Shown here: positions 14,741 through 26,699 of the stretch, one piece after another | Layout of the letters: every line of letters starts with the position of its first letter | Position numbering within the stretch: the stretch's first letter is position 1 | From: Dasyornis broadbenti | Lineage: Eukaryota > Chordata > Aves > Passeriformes > Dasyornithidae | Reading direction: 5' to 3' | Assembly: GCA_013397935.1 (NCBI GenBank) | Contig: VZRN01002950.1 | Coordinates: 674,847-738,846 of the forward strand | Length of the DNA stretch: 64,000 bases | Program-made: the position numbers and the translations under genes | Notes under the pieces: model-generated | The model's database searches: none | Seen by the model: only the letters and a program-made list of their open reading frames with translations | What the model was told of the DNA's origin: nothing

Positions 14741-14802
14741 AAATCATAGATGACTTAGGCTGGAAGAGACTTTTAAAGGTCATCTACTCCCAATTACCCC
14801 TT
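14741..14802 (-). mobile_element. Diverged CR1 LINE 3'-end fragment
   Basis: AAATCATAGATGACTTAGGC followed by TGGAAGAGACTTTTAAAGGT and CATCTACTCC aligns by eye to the reverse complement of the CR1 3' tail (usually ATCATAG, TTGGAAGGGACC, GATCATCTAGTCC). It is shorter and more diverged than the copies at 1484 and 13760, so it is probably older. Confidence 0.7.
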
Positions 14803-15749
14803 AAGGATACAGATATAAACATAGATATAATAGAAATATAGGTATTTCTTTCCCATAGAAGCACTATATACCTCAGTGTGAGTGCACATTGTTGCTACAG
14901 AGCAAAAGGGCACAGATGGGATAACCAGGAGATATTCTGCAAGTCCAGGAGACAGTACTCATTTGAAAGAAGAGCAGGCAGAGAAACTTGCACAGTTGTT
15001 ACCTCCAGTTTTACATGCTTGACCTTGCAAAGACCTACAGTAAATATTTTTTCACTTGGAATTATCCCTCAGACAACAAAATTCAACCACAATGCTTTAA
15101 AACATACAAAATGAAAGAGGTATGGGACAGAGTTTTTATTAAGTGAATAGAGGAAATTATTACTGCAGAATCCATCTCTGTCACATACTTTTAATAGGAG
15201 AGCAGTCATGACTGGTAGCTTGCAGCAGCACTGTATTGTTCCAGGTGTAGCTCTCTGATATAAATAGATCACTTTATAATGTGTCTGCACTCTGCCCTTT
15301 AAGGACTGTGTTCTTCCTACTATTTGATACACTCTGTTTAATAGCACATTGTCCAGCCTTGCTGAAGAACTGGAAGACTGCCATTCCTCACATGCTGCAC
15401 AGATACTTTCAGCTGACAAAGCCAGCAGCAGCACTGCTCTGCTACGAAAGAGGATGGGCCAAATTCAGAGAATTTTTAGGCTGAGGTGCACTGGCTGTTG
15501 ATCTCTGAGGAGTCACATGCCGGTATACTGGAATTTGGGACAGAGTCTTGGTACACAACAGCTTCAAGAGCAAAGGTGAGAGATACCTAACCAGTCCAGT
15601 TCCAAACTGGAAGTATCACAAAGGGCTGGACAATAGACCTGGCTGTCTGTGATTGTGGTCAAGAACATACATATCCAAACTACAGTAAAATGTACTTTAT
15701 AACCTTCTGGTTTCATACAGCAACATGGCAATGTCACTAGGCACAGGAC
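14803..15749. other. Non-coding, no feature seen
   Basis: AT-rich sequence. A 121-codon open frame on the minus strand (15069-15434) has no coding character beyond its length and no splice context that I trust. Confidence 0.5.
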
Positions 15750-15945
15750 ACTAGACTTGAGATCTAAGCTTTATTCATGCCTGTGTCCACGGCCTACTGC
15801 ATAATGTTTGCAATTCACCTCCCCAGCCTAAATCAGTTCTCCTGTCTGCAGAATGGAATTAACACTATTTGCTTTTCCTATTAAATGCTTTGAGATCTAC
15901 CTCTTACAGCTGCTACATAAAAGCACTACTATTAAAGTCGTTGTT
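15750..15945 (+). mobile_element. MIR/CORE-SINE-like fragment
   Basis: The 3' half of a MIR-type tRNA-derived SINE is recognisable: TCTCCTGTCTGCAGAATGGA near 15838 (compare TTTCCCCATCTGTAAAATGG), then TAAATGCTTTGAGATCTACC near 15882 (compare TAAAGCGCTTTGAGATC), and a tail with a triplet-T/A end around ACTACTATTAAAG. The tRNA-like 5' part is not clear. The element is old and not mobile. Confidence 0.65.
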
Positions 15946-18900
15946 CTGACTATATTTAGGAACTCTCTCTGTGAAGTGCTGAAGCACATATCTAATGTCA
16001 GCAGGATATTAGAAGACCCCTTGTCTCAATGGAACAGCTTTAATGAGCTACTGGAAGCAGCTCAGTATATGTTTCTGCTGCCACAGTGCTTCATAGCTTG
16101 TCCATACATCAAACAGTCTTGGAATATTTACCTTTTTTTCTCTGAACCCTCTTGGCTTCAAAGATACAAAGGCTATTCGTATGATTGGCAATGTGCCAGC
16201 ATGAAAATCTGGGCAGCCTAACAACTTACTACAAGACGTGTGAAGATAAGGTGGCAGAGGGACAATAGGAGGCAAATTAAATTCCTCAAACTCCATCTAT
16301 CTGAGAACTGGAAATTAAAGAACTAAGGTTTTGTTGTGTGACCTCTTTCCAGATCAAAGATTACAGGGAGACATAGAAGGGACAGGTTCCTATTTCATTC
16401 TTCATTACTGGTTGTCATAGCTTGATGAAAAGATTAAGCAGTAAGAATAGCTAAGAATGCTACTATAATATTCTGAATTTTGGAGTGTGCTAAAGCAATT
16501 ATTTAAAATGGCAACACCTAGTGAGGCCTGAGAGAGAACACTTCTGTGACAATGTTCTACTTCCATTTCTGAGAGAAAACACTCTTTCCTGTTTCTGTGC
16601 TTCTATCACCTAACCAGAGATGTATGAATCCATCCCCAAGCAGGATAAATGACTGGTGCTATGTCAACAGCACCTAACCATGAGGGAGAAGCAGGTACCA
16701 GCAGAGAGTGAGGGGCACAAGACAGAATTAGCAGCTGCCTCCTCTGAGTGCATCCATGGTGGAAATGTTTACTTACAAGACTCAGAAATGAAACAACAAA
16801 TCTTTTATTAGCATCAAAGCCATGTGAAATCCCAAGAAGTCTTTGCAAAGCCTGGCAGTACTAACTAATCAACCATCTGCATTTGCACCAGGAACCCAGC
16901 ACACAGACATGAGAGGGAGGAACAAATGGGATCCTTTCTGCAGAAGTGTGCAGAGGGAAGAAAAGAAATACAGGGCATGTGTTCCTGGTGAGATGGTTGC
17001 AAGGACCCATTCAAAGGCAGCATGCCCACAGGTTCCCTTCCTCTAAAACAAACATTGAGAGGATTCTTGAATCTAAACAAAATCCATCCTTCCGAGCTGT
17101 TCAAACAGCACTAGCAGAGAGGAAGCATAAAAATGGTGCCAAAATAAACACACAAATGAAATGGAAATTACCTTGAGGAAAGTTAACTGAAAAACATAGA
17201 CAGGAGATAAGTGGTAAAGGCAAAACCACCAACTTCAGAGAAATTACACCAGTTTAGACCAGCTGTGACACACACCTGGGTGTGGATAGAATGCATAATT
17301 AGACTGGAGAAGACTAAATGCATATTTTATAGGATGGGGGAAAACACAAAGTGACAGAAGGCAATTTTTTGAATAAAACCTTTTCCACCAAGGTTTCTCT
17401 AGTTGAGTCACTCTTACCTTCAGGAATTAAGTTTTCTAGTCTTCCATTTGTATAATGAAGAACGTATTATCTTTATAAAACTCTTCAAAAACTACAGATA
17501 AAAATGTTAATGTCAGTGTAAAGAATTATTATTATTGCTAATATTGAGGATGCTGTAAGCTCTCCTGTTGAGTTGCTACCAAAAGTGATCCTGGTCTTGA
17601 CTCTATTTAAGACTCTGTGCTTGGGCTTTCAACTAGCTATTTCTGCAGGAAACATGCGACACAGTATCTGCAACCTGAGGAGAACCACAATTATTCTACA
17701 ATTTCTAGGAAAACAGTTCCTTAATAATCATAGCAACAACCTTTTCAAGATATGACAGTTCACTCCAAGCTACAGACCTGCATCACCCATACAATCCTGT
17801 GTCACAGTGCGACACTGTCACAATTAGTGGATTCACACAAGCATTAACAGGATTAACATACTAGTTTATCAGCCACTACACACACAATTCCCCGGACAAC
17901 AACGCATTCCCATCACTGGGATGAAGCATGGCAGCTATTTAACTGTGCCACAACACAACTCAGTCATTTATACACTGCGATCAAAGGCTCCTACATGCAG
18001 GAAACTCTAAAGGGGAGAGTCTGATAAGGCATAACAGGCTCTCTTTGGACACTGAAGTTAGTAACTCAACAGCAAAGTTACACCACCTTTTGATGCCCAC
18101 AAATAGACAGAGCCTCAGCTCAACCTGTCATTTAAAGTTCTGTGGCTCCTGGATCGGATTGTCACGTTGAATCTGTGTAAAGTGCTGCCTTCTGAATCAG
18201 TGGCCTCCCTCTCAAAGCAAAGTTTTTCTTCAATGATAGATACTCTAAGCCACTGCTGCCCTCAACCAACCTCACCTAATACACAAATTTTAAAACCTGA
18301 GCCTGCCTGCTCTCTTGAAAATGACCACAAAATTTTAAACACTATGACGTCACCAGAATCCAAAGCCATCCTGCCACAGAAGACATCCAAGGACCACTGC
18401 CAATAATGGGAGGACTCCTATACTGTCCAAAACGAGCTCAAATGGCGAATAAACCACAGCTGATAGTGAAAGCCAGATCCCTTTTCTTATGCATAATCAA
18501 CACCACAATGGTGTACAGGACAGAGGCTGTAAGCTTGATTTCATCTCTATGCTAAACTTTGACCTCTCCAGCCTCTTCACACTATGCAGAGAGCTCTCTT
18601 CCACTCCTTTCCATGTCCTTGCACCCAGTAGCTCTCTCCCTAAGCCCTAAGAGAAGGCATTCCCTTCTTCATGAGTTCAAACCTCTGCCAGCAGCATCTA
18701 TAGGAAAAATTCACTTCCTGCATTCCTGTCCAGCTCTTTGGAAGGACAGGGATGGAGTTGGTGGGGTGGTTTAAGCAGAGAAAAGAGTAAGGACAGAAAG
18801 AAGTGAGTGAAACAGAAAAGATAGTGGTATATGATGAAGGCTAAGGAAAGAAATATTAAATTGGGGTGTGGGGGAGAAAGAAATCGTGAGGCAATGAGAC

Positions 18901-20538
18901 ATCGATGAATAAGGCAGAGAGAGCAGGGCAAGAACTGAGCTGATAAACAGAGGAAGAACAGAGCTAACATTATTATTCCAGGTTTCCTCCCTCACCTTCC
19001 ATATCCAACTACTGGAAAGGAATTCAAGGGTGCTTCCCAGGGGTTCATTACCAACCCTACCCGTGTAAGCAATCTACATGCACTAATCAGGTTTTTCTCA
19101 TTTAAATGATTTCTTTTAGAACAAAACCAAGAATAGTACTTATTGGGTTACACTGACCACTGCTTACTGATCCAGTCATTTGCACAAATACTCTAAAAAA
19201 AGAATAAAAAAAAATTAAGCTTCATATACACCACAGCAAATGGTTTCCGAATCCAGAAAGCTATGGTACAAATCCCTCTGTTTTGACAGCTGAAAACTGG
19301 CAGAACTGCAAACCCTTAGTGCTCAGGATGGTAGGGCAAACTGACATGTTGTTCCAGGGTTGTGACAGAAAATCAAGTACCAGCATAGGTAGACTTCAGC
19401 AGCCGCTGTGGGTTGGGATTCCAGATCACAGGGGGTGCTCACGTGGCATTATTGCTCAATTATCCAAGAGACAGTAGCAAGAAATTAGAACTGGGTATTT
19501 TGACTCTGAATGCCTTGTTACTAATTTTCAGGTAACGACAACCACTGATGTTATACTAAATTCTAGGGCTAGCTCTGGGATTTTGGAAAGTAACAACTAC
19601 AAAACTGAAGTGATGCTTCCCCTTTGCATGATACCAAATCATACATGGAGAGCAGGTACCAGTAAATTTTAATAACAAATTTGGACCAACTACAGCAATT
19701 TGGATTTATGCTCAAAATTTTACAATTAAGGTTTGAAACTCAGTACTGTAAAATGCAAATTGTTACTGAACTCAGAGAACTCAGATTCTCAGAAGAAAGA
19801 TGAAGACAGGTGTCAAAAGATATTTTTTACATTTGATCATTAATTTTGGATAATCAGCTGTTATCTAGCTTATATTCACACCTACTATTAAGGCTCAGTA
19901 CAGCAGGGTACAAAAGCTGGAATTATTCTTTCAATTTGGAAGGTACAAAGATGTAATTTGAGTATCATATTTTAAATACTGGAGCACTACTTGGTACCTA
20001 GATTATACTGACTTCTAAAACTAGGAATAGGTTATGATACCAAGACGGAAAGGGATGAAAATTTTCCCAAAAGCCATATATGCTGCTGTTAAGTTTCTCC
20101 AATAAGGCGAGGATTAGTGTAAAATAATCTATGTGTTTTAAACACAGTTTTTAGGCATCAAAATTATTTTTCAATAAATTCAAGACTAGAGTTAGAGTTG
20201 TGGAGCAAGACCATAATGGTCAGAGTGTGTAAACTGTTGCTTTATTTTATAAACATCAGAAAACAGACTTCCACTAGCTTCACTGAATTTTCATAGGACA
20301 ATAGATTCCAGGGTGATGTAAGGATGTTCTACCTTACAAAATTAATTCAATATTAAAGTGCAAGATTGTTACTGATACGAGTCCACTGATTACACGTCTA
20401 AAATCAATGAAGATATATTAACTCACACAACTGAATTTGGTTCTGTGTTTTCAAGTCAGTGGATCTTAGTTCAAGTTTTATTTTCTCCATTACAAGAAGT
20501 AATTTTGAAACATTTTTATCACCAGAGTGTTCTTTACC
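15946..20538. other. Non-coding, no confident feature
   Basis: AT-rich sequence with many short open frames on both strands and no supported gene. TCAAG|GTAATT at about 17170 and TGAAG|GTAAGAG at about 17413 (minus strand) are donor-like. However, their upstream frames are either very short or closed by a stop before any acceptor, so no exon is called. Confidence 0.5.
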
Positions 20539-20558
20539 TTTTTTTTTTTTTTTTTTTT
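20539..20558. repeat. Poly(T) tract, 20 bases
   Basis: An uninterrupted run of 20 T after TCTTTACC. No SINE or LINE body is recognisable next to it, so it is annotated as a simple homopolymer. Confidence 0.9.
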
Positions 20559-21298
20559 CTCACGAGATGCTTGGAATAGGGCAGATAACACAGGTTCCAT
20601 TCAGATATTGCAATGAAACTACCAAAAGGTGATAAGTAAAAGTGAAACAGAGGTGCCAGAAAAGATTGAATCAAAGACAAGATTATGTGATTCCAACCAC
20701 TGCTTCTTTAAGTGTCGAGAAATTCAGTTCTGAATAAAACTAAAGGAGTGCTCTAAGCTATTTCAACTAGCTTTGGACCTGAATGAATGATAGGGGAGAT
20801 GACGGCATAGAATTTTTCTAATTCCTTTGTACATCAAGCTACTTATAAATACTTTGGGGAAAAAAATCCTGAAAAATAAGCAAACCTGAACTGAACGCAA
20901 TTTACGAAGAGAAGAGGAAAGAAAAATGCTCTATGAGTGAATGAGGTTATACTCTTTGAAACACCAATTAAAGTCTTCAAAAGCTACAACAATGATGTTT
21001 TGCTAAATCCTAACCCTTCTATTGAAGAGGAAGAAAGCTGAGGGGTAAGACTGTTTAAATTATTAATCTGACCCCATCCTAGTCTGCTTCACTGGATCAA
21101 TGAGATGAATTATAGTGAGGGCAATGTTATTTTAAATTACTCTCAGCAAAGTATGAAGCACTTATGCATTTCCCATGGACTGATGTTTCCATGTGTTCAT
21201 GCATTCCTCTCATACTCCTCCTGCATATATATATCTATCTAACTCAAAAATCTTTCATATGTCCAACAGGAAAAGTTAATTATGGAAAGAGCAGATTC

Positions 21299-21385
21299 AA
21301 AAAAAAAAAAAAAAAAAAAAAAAAACTTTTTTTTTACACTAAATTTCTGTCTNNNNNNNNNNNNNNNNNNNATTAGAAAAAAAAC

Positions 21386-21414
<29 letters not shown>
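21299..21414. repeat. Poly(A) tracts around an assembly gap
   Basis: A run of 27 A (21299-21325), a short T run, 19 N (21353-21371), then an A-rich stretch ending in 29 uninterrupted A (21386-21414). The N run is a gap whose true length is unknown. Homopolymers on both sides are the likely reason it was not closed. The sequence may hide a retroposed element tail. Confidence 0.95.
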
Positions 21415-21418
<4 letters not shown>

Positions 21419-21512
21419 CTTTTTACTTGAATAGCTTTGTTACCAAAAGGCTGGCACTTATAGGCCCCCAGGGCAAACCCCCCTATGACAGGAGACAATG
21501 AACTGCTATGAA

Positions 21513-21705
21513 GGGTGGCTTAGTAAATGAGACATGCGATTTAGGATTCAGGACACCTGAGTTCAAGCCCTCTTCAATTAATAATTCACTGTGTGACTTT
21601 GAACAACTAGCTTAATTTATTACACCTTTAGGCTTCTTCTTTGTGTAATGCAGGTAACTCCTTCCCATCTCACAGGGTGGCCAGTGTAAAATCTAATGAT
21701 TCAAT
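21513..21705 (+). mobile_element. MIR/CORE-SINE-like element
   Basis: This is the best preserved SINE in the window. The order is the MIR one: GTGGCTTAGTAAATGAGAC (compare GTGGTTAAGAGCAC), TTCAGGACACCTGAGTTCAA (compare AGACTGCCTGGGTTCGAATCC, the box-B region), CACTGTGTGACTTTGAACAA (compare AGCTGTGTGACCTTGGGCAA, the CORE domain), TAATGCAGGTAACTCCTTCC, and CTCACAGGGTGGCCAGTG near the 3' end. It is old and diverged, with small indels. The family name is inferred from motif order; an amniote-specific CORE-SINE is possible. Confidence 0.78.
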
Positions 21706-22164
21706 GGTTCAGACTCAATCAGATGCTATCAACACCACCAACTATTGTCATTTTTGTTACGTTTAAGAGCATTGAAATTGCTGAGCGACTTTTCCAGAAA
21801 CACTGCCCTGGATATGCAATGTCTGTCACAACTTCCACCAACATACTTTGCATTTCTCAATTTCTTCTGCAAATGTCTCTTGAAATCCCAGAAAGTGTCT
21901 TGTGGGAAAGGCAAGACGCAGGCTGAAATTATTCAGATTTGTTTTGATGAAGATGAAATGAGGATCAGGTCCAAAACTATTTCCATCCTGAAATATTTGA
22001 AAGGTCACATATATACTAAAAAAGGATCAAACATTAAATACTGGCAGCCACTGCTAGATGTGGCATGCTACATGTCAGACTACAAACTAAGACTAAATGA
22101 GAGAGTGAATTTCCTCCTCTAGTTGCTATTTAAGTTAGAGTGTACTCTGAGCAATGGAAATAAT

Positions 22165-22290
22165 TTATATTAAGCACAGACTGGGTCTCATGGGATCTGC
22201 ATTCCTCTTGTGATTCTGCCATTATGTTTCTAGGTGACTTCAGGAAGTCACTAATCTTTTGCACTTGCACTTTCCTCATATCACTTCCCA
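22165..22290 (+). mobile_element. MIR/CORE-SINE-like fragment
   Basis: ACTGGGTCTCATGGGATCTG, then TGATTCTGCC, TAGGTGACTTCAGGAAGTCA, CTAATCTTTTGCACTTGCAC and TTTCCTCATATCAC follow the central part of MIR (TCTGCCACT, GTGACCTTGGGCAAGTCACT, TAACCTCTCTGTGCC, TTTCCTCATCTG). The 5' and 3' ends are lost. It lies only 460 bases beyond the SINE at 21513 in the same orientation. Confidence 0.68.
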
Positions 22291-23004
22291 ACTTTACTAC
22301 CCAAAAGCAAAACAATATTTAAAGTACCTTGTCTTGCAGACAAGAATAAACAAAGCACAACTATTTGAACCCCACAATAAACCCTGATATTCAGCTTTTT
22401 CTACATCTATAATACAAGCTGACTGTGATGCAGATGAGTGCTCCCCTTCAGCTTGGTTCTACTTGAGCTGACTTCACTTCCAAGGAAATTACCTTTGCTG
22501 GCCCTACCTCTTAAAAAAAACAAAAACAAACCAGCTAACAGTTGCAGAAAAGGTTGTGCAACTGGAGGAAAGAAAGAGCTGATAAAGCAGGCCAGATGTG
22601 CAGCATATATTCCCTTGGAACTACACACATTAGAAATAATAATTTCTAAAACCAACAGTAACTTTTCATCCAAACCAGTCAATCATAAATGCAGAAGACT
22701 GCCCATGCAAATGCCGGCATTCATACATCACTGCCTGGGCAGAGCAATGACAGATCTTGCACACACAGCCTCCATCATGTCTTAAAAACATGTAATTAGA
22801 CACACCTCAGATAAGGCCCCATAGTTGTTCCTCAAAACATCCCTGGTCTCCCAAGATGGAGAAGGTCCAGGAAGTTACTATTACTGCAGCTCAACACAGA
22901 CATTTTCTTTTGCTCTTCTTTAGCCCTTCAACTGCCAGCACATAACACAAAGATCAAACCTAGCAATGAGCAGACTGGGACTGCACATTTAACAACAGTG
23001 AAAA
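22291..23004. other. Non-coding, no feature seen
   Basis: AT-rich with no supported exon or repeat. The 115-codon plus-strand frame at 22438-22785 has no recognisable domain. Confidence 0.5.
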
Positions 23005-23057
23005 GGTAGCTAGAATATTGCAATAGGCAGCTAGGATATTGCAGCTAGGCAGTTAGG
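23005..23057 (+). repeat. Short imperfect tandem repeat, about 22 bases
   Basis: GGTAGCTAGAATATTGCAAT is followed directly by GGCAGCTAGGATATTGCAGC and a partial third unit beginning GGCAGTTAGG. Units differ at a few positions and by one base in length, consistent with local slippage or duplication. Confidence 0.75.
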
Positions 23058-23089
23058 AACCATCCTGCCCAGCTCTTTTTGACACAAGC

Positions 23090-23127
23090 ACATGTGCATG
23101 TGTGTGCGAGTGTGCACACATACACAA
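23090..23127. repeat. Degenerate TG/CA dinucleotide repeat
   Basis: Alternating purine-pyrimidine sequence of ATGTGCATGTGTGTGCGAG followed by TGTGCACACATACAC. It is interrupted and short. Confidence 0.7.
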
Positions 23128-23859
23128 ACCAGATTTATTTTGTTGATTTACAGCTTTTGCTAGTGCAGCACATACCTGTGTAGACTACTTTTGCCAGAAC
23201 ATGTATTGGCATTCCAGTGACCCAAGGGCTTTCTTTATGACAGCTTTTAATTTTTTAATCTCCTTTCCTGTACAGTAAAGTGGGTGCTAAGGGATGATTC
23301 ACATTCTGTACATAAAACAATGTTCTCACCATTCCTCATGCAAACCAGTGGAGATCAGAAATTTGCAACTTTTTTGTTTTCATCTGTACTTCTCTGTTCT
23401 ATCATTATGTCTCCCTTCATCTCAGCCTAAAAGAAAACTCTAAAACTTTGGTCATTACTTACAGAAAACCACGATTATTTATCACTTTCCAAGTCTGGAT
23501 CCAAAAAATAGCAAGTATCTTCAAAACACAAAATATTGAAGCAAAATACTCCCTTTAATTTATCTTGCAGTATTTATTTAAAAGAGACATTTCTAAAATA
23601 TTCATTGTACATTATTTCAAACAGCTCTTTGCCTCCCCAATTATTATTTGTACTTTTACAAACCCTGAACAAGAGCAAAAATCCGAGGTATGGACTGAAA
23701 GACACCCCTTAAACCATCACGGACTGTTCTGCCAATCCTAACAAGGGCCAATACATTTGGCAATGCATCAAGTCTAATGAAAGATCAAAAGAAAACTCCG
23801 CACTGAACAATAAAACAGCGCCAGAAAAATAGCGAACTGCTTTGTTATTTTGTTACCAT

Positions 23860-24070
23860 TTATTCTGGGTGGAGGGGGACAAAATGCAAACATGTTACTA
23901 ATCGTCCCTGAGCTAAGTGTGACTCCTGTGAGGCGGCTGGGGACAGGGCAGTCCCCAGCAGTAGCCACTGAGTCAGCCACGGCAGCTACTGACGACTCCG
24001 CAGCTCTGAATTCGTGCTTCACGCAGGTCACTGTGCTGTGTCTGGCAGGGAGGAGTCCTGACTGAAGAGT
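23860..24070. other. Local GC/CpG-richer patch
   Basis: Against an AT-rich background this stretch has several CpGs (GAGGCGGCTGGGGACAGG, CCACGGCAGC, CTGACGACTCCGCAGC, CTTCACGCAGGTCAC). Both strands are open over much of it (plus 23850-24065, minus 23774-24094), which GC-rich sequence favours by lowering stop frequency. It may be a conserved regulatory piece, an untranslated first exon or an old element. No core promoter element is convincing, and TGAGTCAGCC at about 23967 is AP-1/MARE-like. Confidence 0.3.
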
Positions 24071-25739
24071 CCAGATGTGCACACACATATACACACAACA
24101 CTCCTAAAGCCGCTGCTTGGCACTCCAGTGAAAACAGGGCTGCTCTCTCCAGCTCAGCAGCAGCAGAATTCCTCTCCTCTACCTTCTTGCCACCTCCCTA
24201 ATCACTGCCTTCTCTGAATCTCCACCAAAACTGCCTCCCTCATAAGAACAAACAGTAAATACCTGGATAGAACTTCAGCAGGGGACCTGAAACCTCAGAC
24301 TTCCATAGACTAGCAGCATTCTGTACAACAGACATCACTATTCAGAGTACAGATCTGGATTTTGATGCAATATAAATCTGGAATCCTAACCGGGTTTTAT
24401 TCATTTGTGTTTCGCTTAAACAAGATGGCCCAATGTTACCACGGGAAATTCAAATGATCTTTAAAATGTCTCCTGTAGTATTTATCCCAGTTCCTATTTC
24501 CTCCTAAAACCCTGGAGCTAATGGGAATTTAATAACCACCGTTTTCCATTACTTGGTAAAATAGTTTCTGATAAAGACTAGAAACTTCTGCTTGAAAAAT
24601 ATCATGGAAGTGCTCTGTGGAAATTTACCATGCAACACCAAACTCTTTCCTGCATCTTCAAGAGTGAACTTCATACACTACAACAAGATTTATGGCAAAA
24701 TACTGGAAAACAAGAATGCATGTTTTAAAAAGATCCCTCCAATTCTGAATTTTTTTAAAAATCCATTATGTATTTAGGCCTCTCCCCTATTCTCCATATT
24801 TTTAGTAGATGCTCTCAAGCAAATAAATATAACTGTTAGCTTCCATTTTCATTTGTGTAAAACAATAAAGGATTTGGACTAACTTCTGAACTGATAATTT
24901 CTGGTTTGAAAGAAAGGCTGGCTACAGTCAACTAGCTTGCCTGCTTGACTGTGATGAACATCCTAGAATGTACTGACAGTGAGCACACTTAAATAATTCA
25001 TTTCAGTGTGTACCTGCACCTCTCACTGTAGCTGCCTGTGTGAAATGCAGAACAGGGACAAAGCAGAAATCACATATGTAGGAAAAGTTTGTCACTTCCA
25101 ACTGTTTAAGGCATGACTAAACTAAAGCTCAAGATGGATGACACACCTGAATGCTGTTCAACTATGTAAAATACAAACCAAAGTACAGTGTGGTCCCAGT
25201 AACACACAAAACTTTTCATTTGCTTTAAATCACTTCATGCAACATTATTTAGTTGAACAGTCTTCTCCATTCCGTCATTAATTACTACTTTTACTCTGTC
25301 TCTTGGACAAAAATTTTCTTAAGCAGATAATAGTCACATTAAATCTACCAATTCAAAAAGGAGCATTTTACCAAACGAGCCATGAAATTCGTTTTACTCT
25401 TCTGCCACTGGGATGTCAGAAAGTCTATGCCACCTTTAATAAACTTCTCCAAATGAGCATGCTGATAACTGAACAACATGACATTTCTAACAGAGAGAAG
25501 GCAGAAAACCAGAAACAATTACATTAAGAAATGAAGAGGGAAGAAGAAAAGCAGGCTGGAAGTATCTTACTACAAGTAAAATCTCCTTAAGTTAGAGTTT
25601 TGCACTCTTTTCAGGGAAAAAGAGGACTCCTAGGCCTAAGAGTGGCTATGTTTCAAATGTTATGGAAACTTTCCTATCTGATCATTTAGGAGCCACTGGC
25701 AGTCACACTCACACTACTCCACACTTTCACTGCTGGGAC
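24071..25739. other. Non-coding, no confident feature
   Basis: AT-rich. One minus-strand donor-like site (ATCCAG|GTATTT, at about 24265) has a short open frame before it and a weak acceptor, so no exon is called. Confidence 0.5.
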
Positions 25740-26220
25740 TGAAGTCCTTTCACAGTGAGCAGCTCCAGTGAACTCATGGGTACCTCTCTTGGCTCCCTGC
25801 ATACCCCACACTCATGCAGTCAGACACGGTTTCCTTACCAGCTCAGCCCTGGGTTTCCCACAGCAGAGCCTCAGACGTCTGGATCCTTAAAGCAATTTAA
25901 TTATGGTGCAGTGACAGAAACAGTTCAAGCTGGTACCTCCAGGGACAGATCCTGAACAAAGGAGTCCCTGGGCTTTTACACCCTCACAGTCTCTGCAGTC
26001 AGACAGTCTGGGGTCTTCCTGCTGAGTCCTTGGCTCCTGCTGTGTCCAAGTGTCCAGTCACCTGGCCAGTGCCACAGGTCCCTGTGCCCTTTGCTCTCCA
26101 AAGGGTCAGCACCAGGCCACAGCTCCTTCCTTGCCTGGGGCTCCCACCATGTCCCCCACCCAGGCACAACCTGCAGCTCCCACTGCAGCTGCACACCCAG
26201 CACCTGCTCTAAGTGTATTC
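25740..26220. other. GC-rich block, possible old LTR or other insertion
   Basis: About 480 bases markedly richer in G+C than both flanks, with C-rich runs such as CTCCCACCATGTCCCCCACC and repeated CAGCTCC and CAGCACC words. Several overlapping open frames on both strands come from the composition. Base content unlike its neighbours suggests an insertion, for example a solitary ERV LTR. However, I could not find TG...CA ends, a polyadenylation signal in the right place or a target-site duplication, so origin is undecided. Confidence 0.3.
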
Positions 26221-26699
26221 CTCAACAGTAGTTTTCTGTTGCACTCTTAATGAGACCTCCCTGATAACAGAGAACAGCACTGAAGTGTGAACCAACCACC
26301 GCATCATCACCTGAAGGGCCAGAAAAATGAGTGTAAAGCACTGAAAATTATAAAGGCACTTGTTTAAGATACTTCAGCAACATTCTCAGTCAACAGATTT
26401 ACTTGCAAGTTTGCAAGAAAAAATGAATTCATACAGAAAAAAAACTGGAACAAAAAGAATATGACGCTTTCACAGAAAGGAAAATTCCAAGTTGAGTTCT
26501 TCTCATCTTTTTGGTCACAGATATTCTCTGTTCCTTCATATTCTCTTTTATATCATCAAAAATAGAAAAGCAAACCTAAAGAAGAAAAAATAAAAGTGAC
26601 AGGTCTGCCACAGAGCATAAGAAAAAAATATCAAAAGTGAAATGAAAAAACAAAACCAAAAAAGAAACAAAAACTTTGCAAATGAATGGAATTAAACTA
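26221..26699. other. Non-coding; possible minus-strand splice acceptor
   Basis: On the minus strand a C/T-rich run ending CTGGCCCTTCAG (about 26300-26312) is acceptor-like. It is followed by an open frame of about 33 codons to a stop near 26213. No donor or polyadenylation site is convincing, so I do not call an exon. The rest is A-rich. Confidence 0.25.

Noticed and set aside
15069..15434. 121-codon open frame on the minus strand
   Set aside because: Cys- and Leu-rich with no domain. The opposite strand is also largely open, so it is a stop-poor stretch.
17413..17475. Minus-strand exon before TGAAG|GTAAGAG reading VLHYTNGRLENLIPE
   Set aside because: A TAA closes the frame just upstream and no AG lies between that stop and the peptide, so no acceptor can give this exon.
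23173..23260. Minus-strand exon before CACAG|GTATGT
   Set aside because: The donor is good, but two frames are open equally and the upstream sequence is A-rich with no pyrimidine tract.
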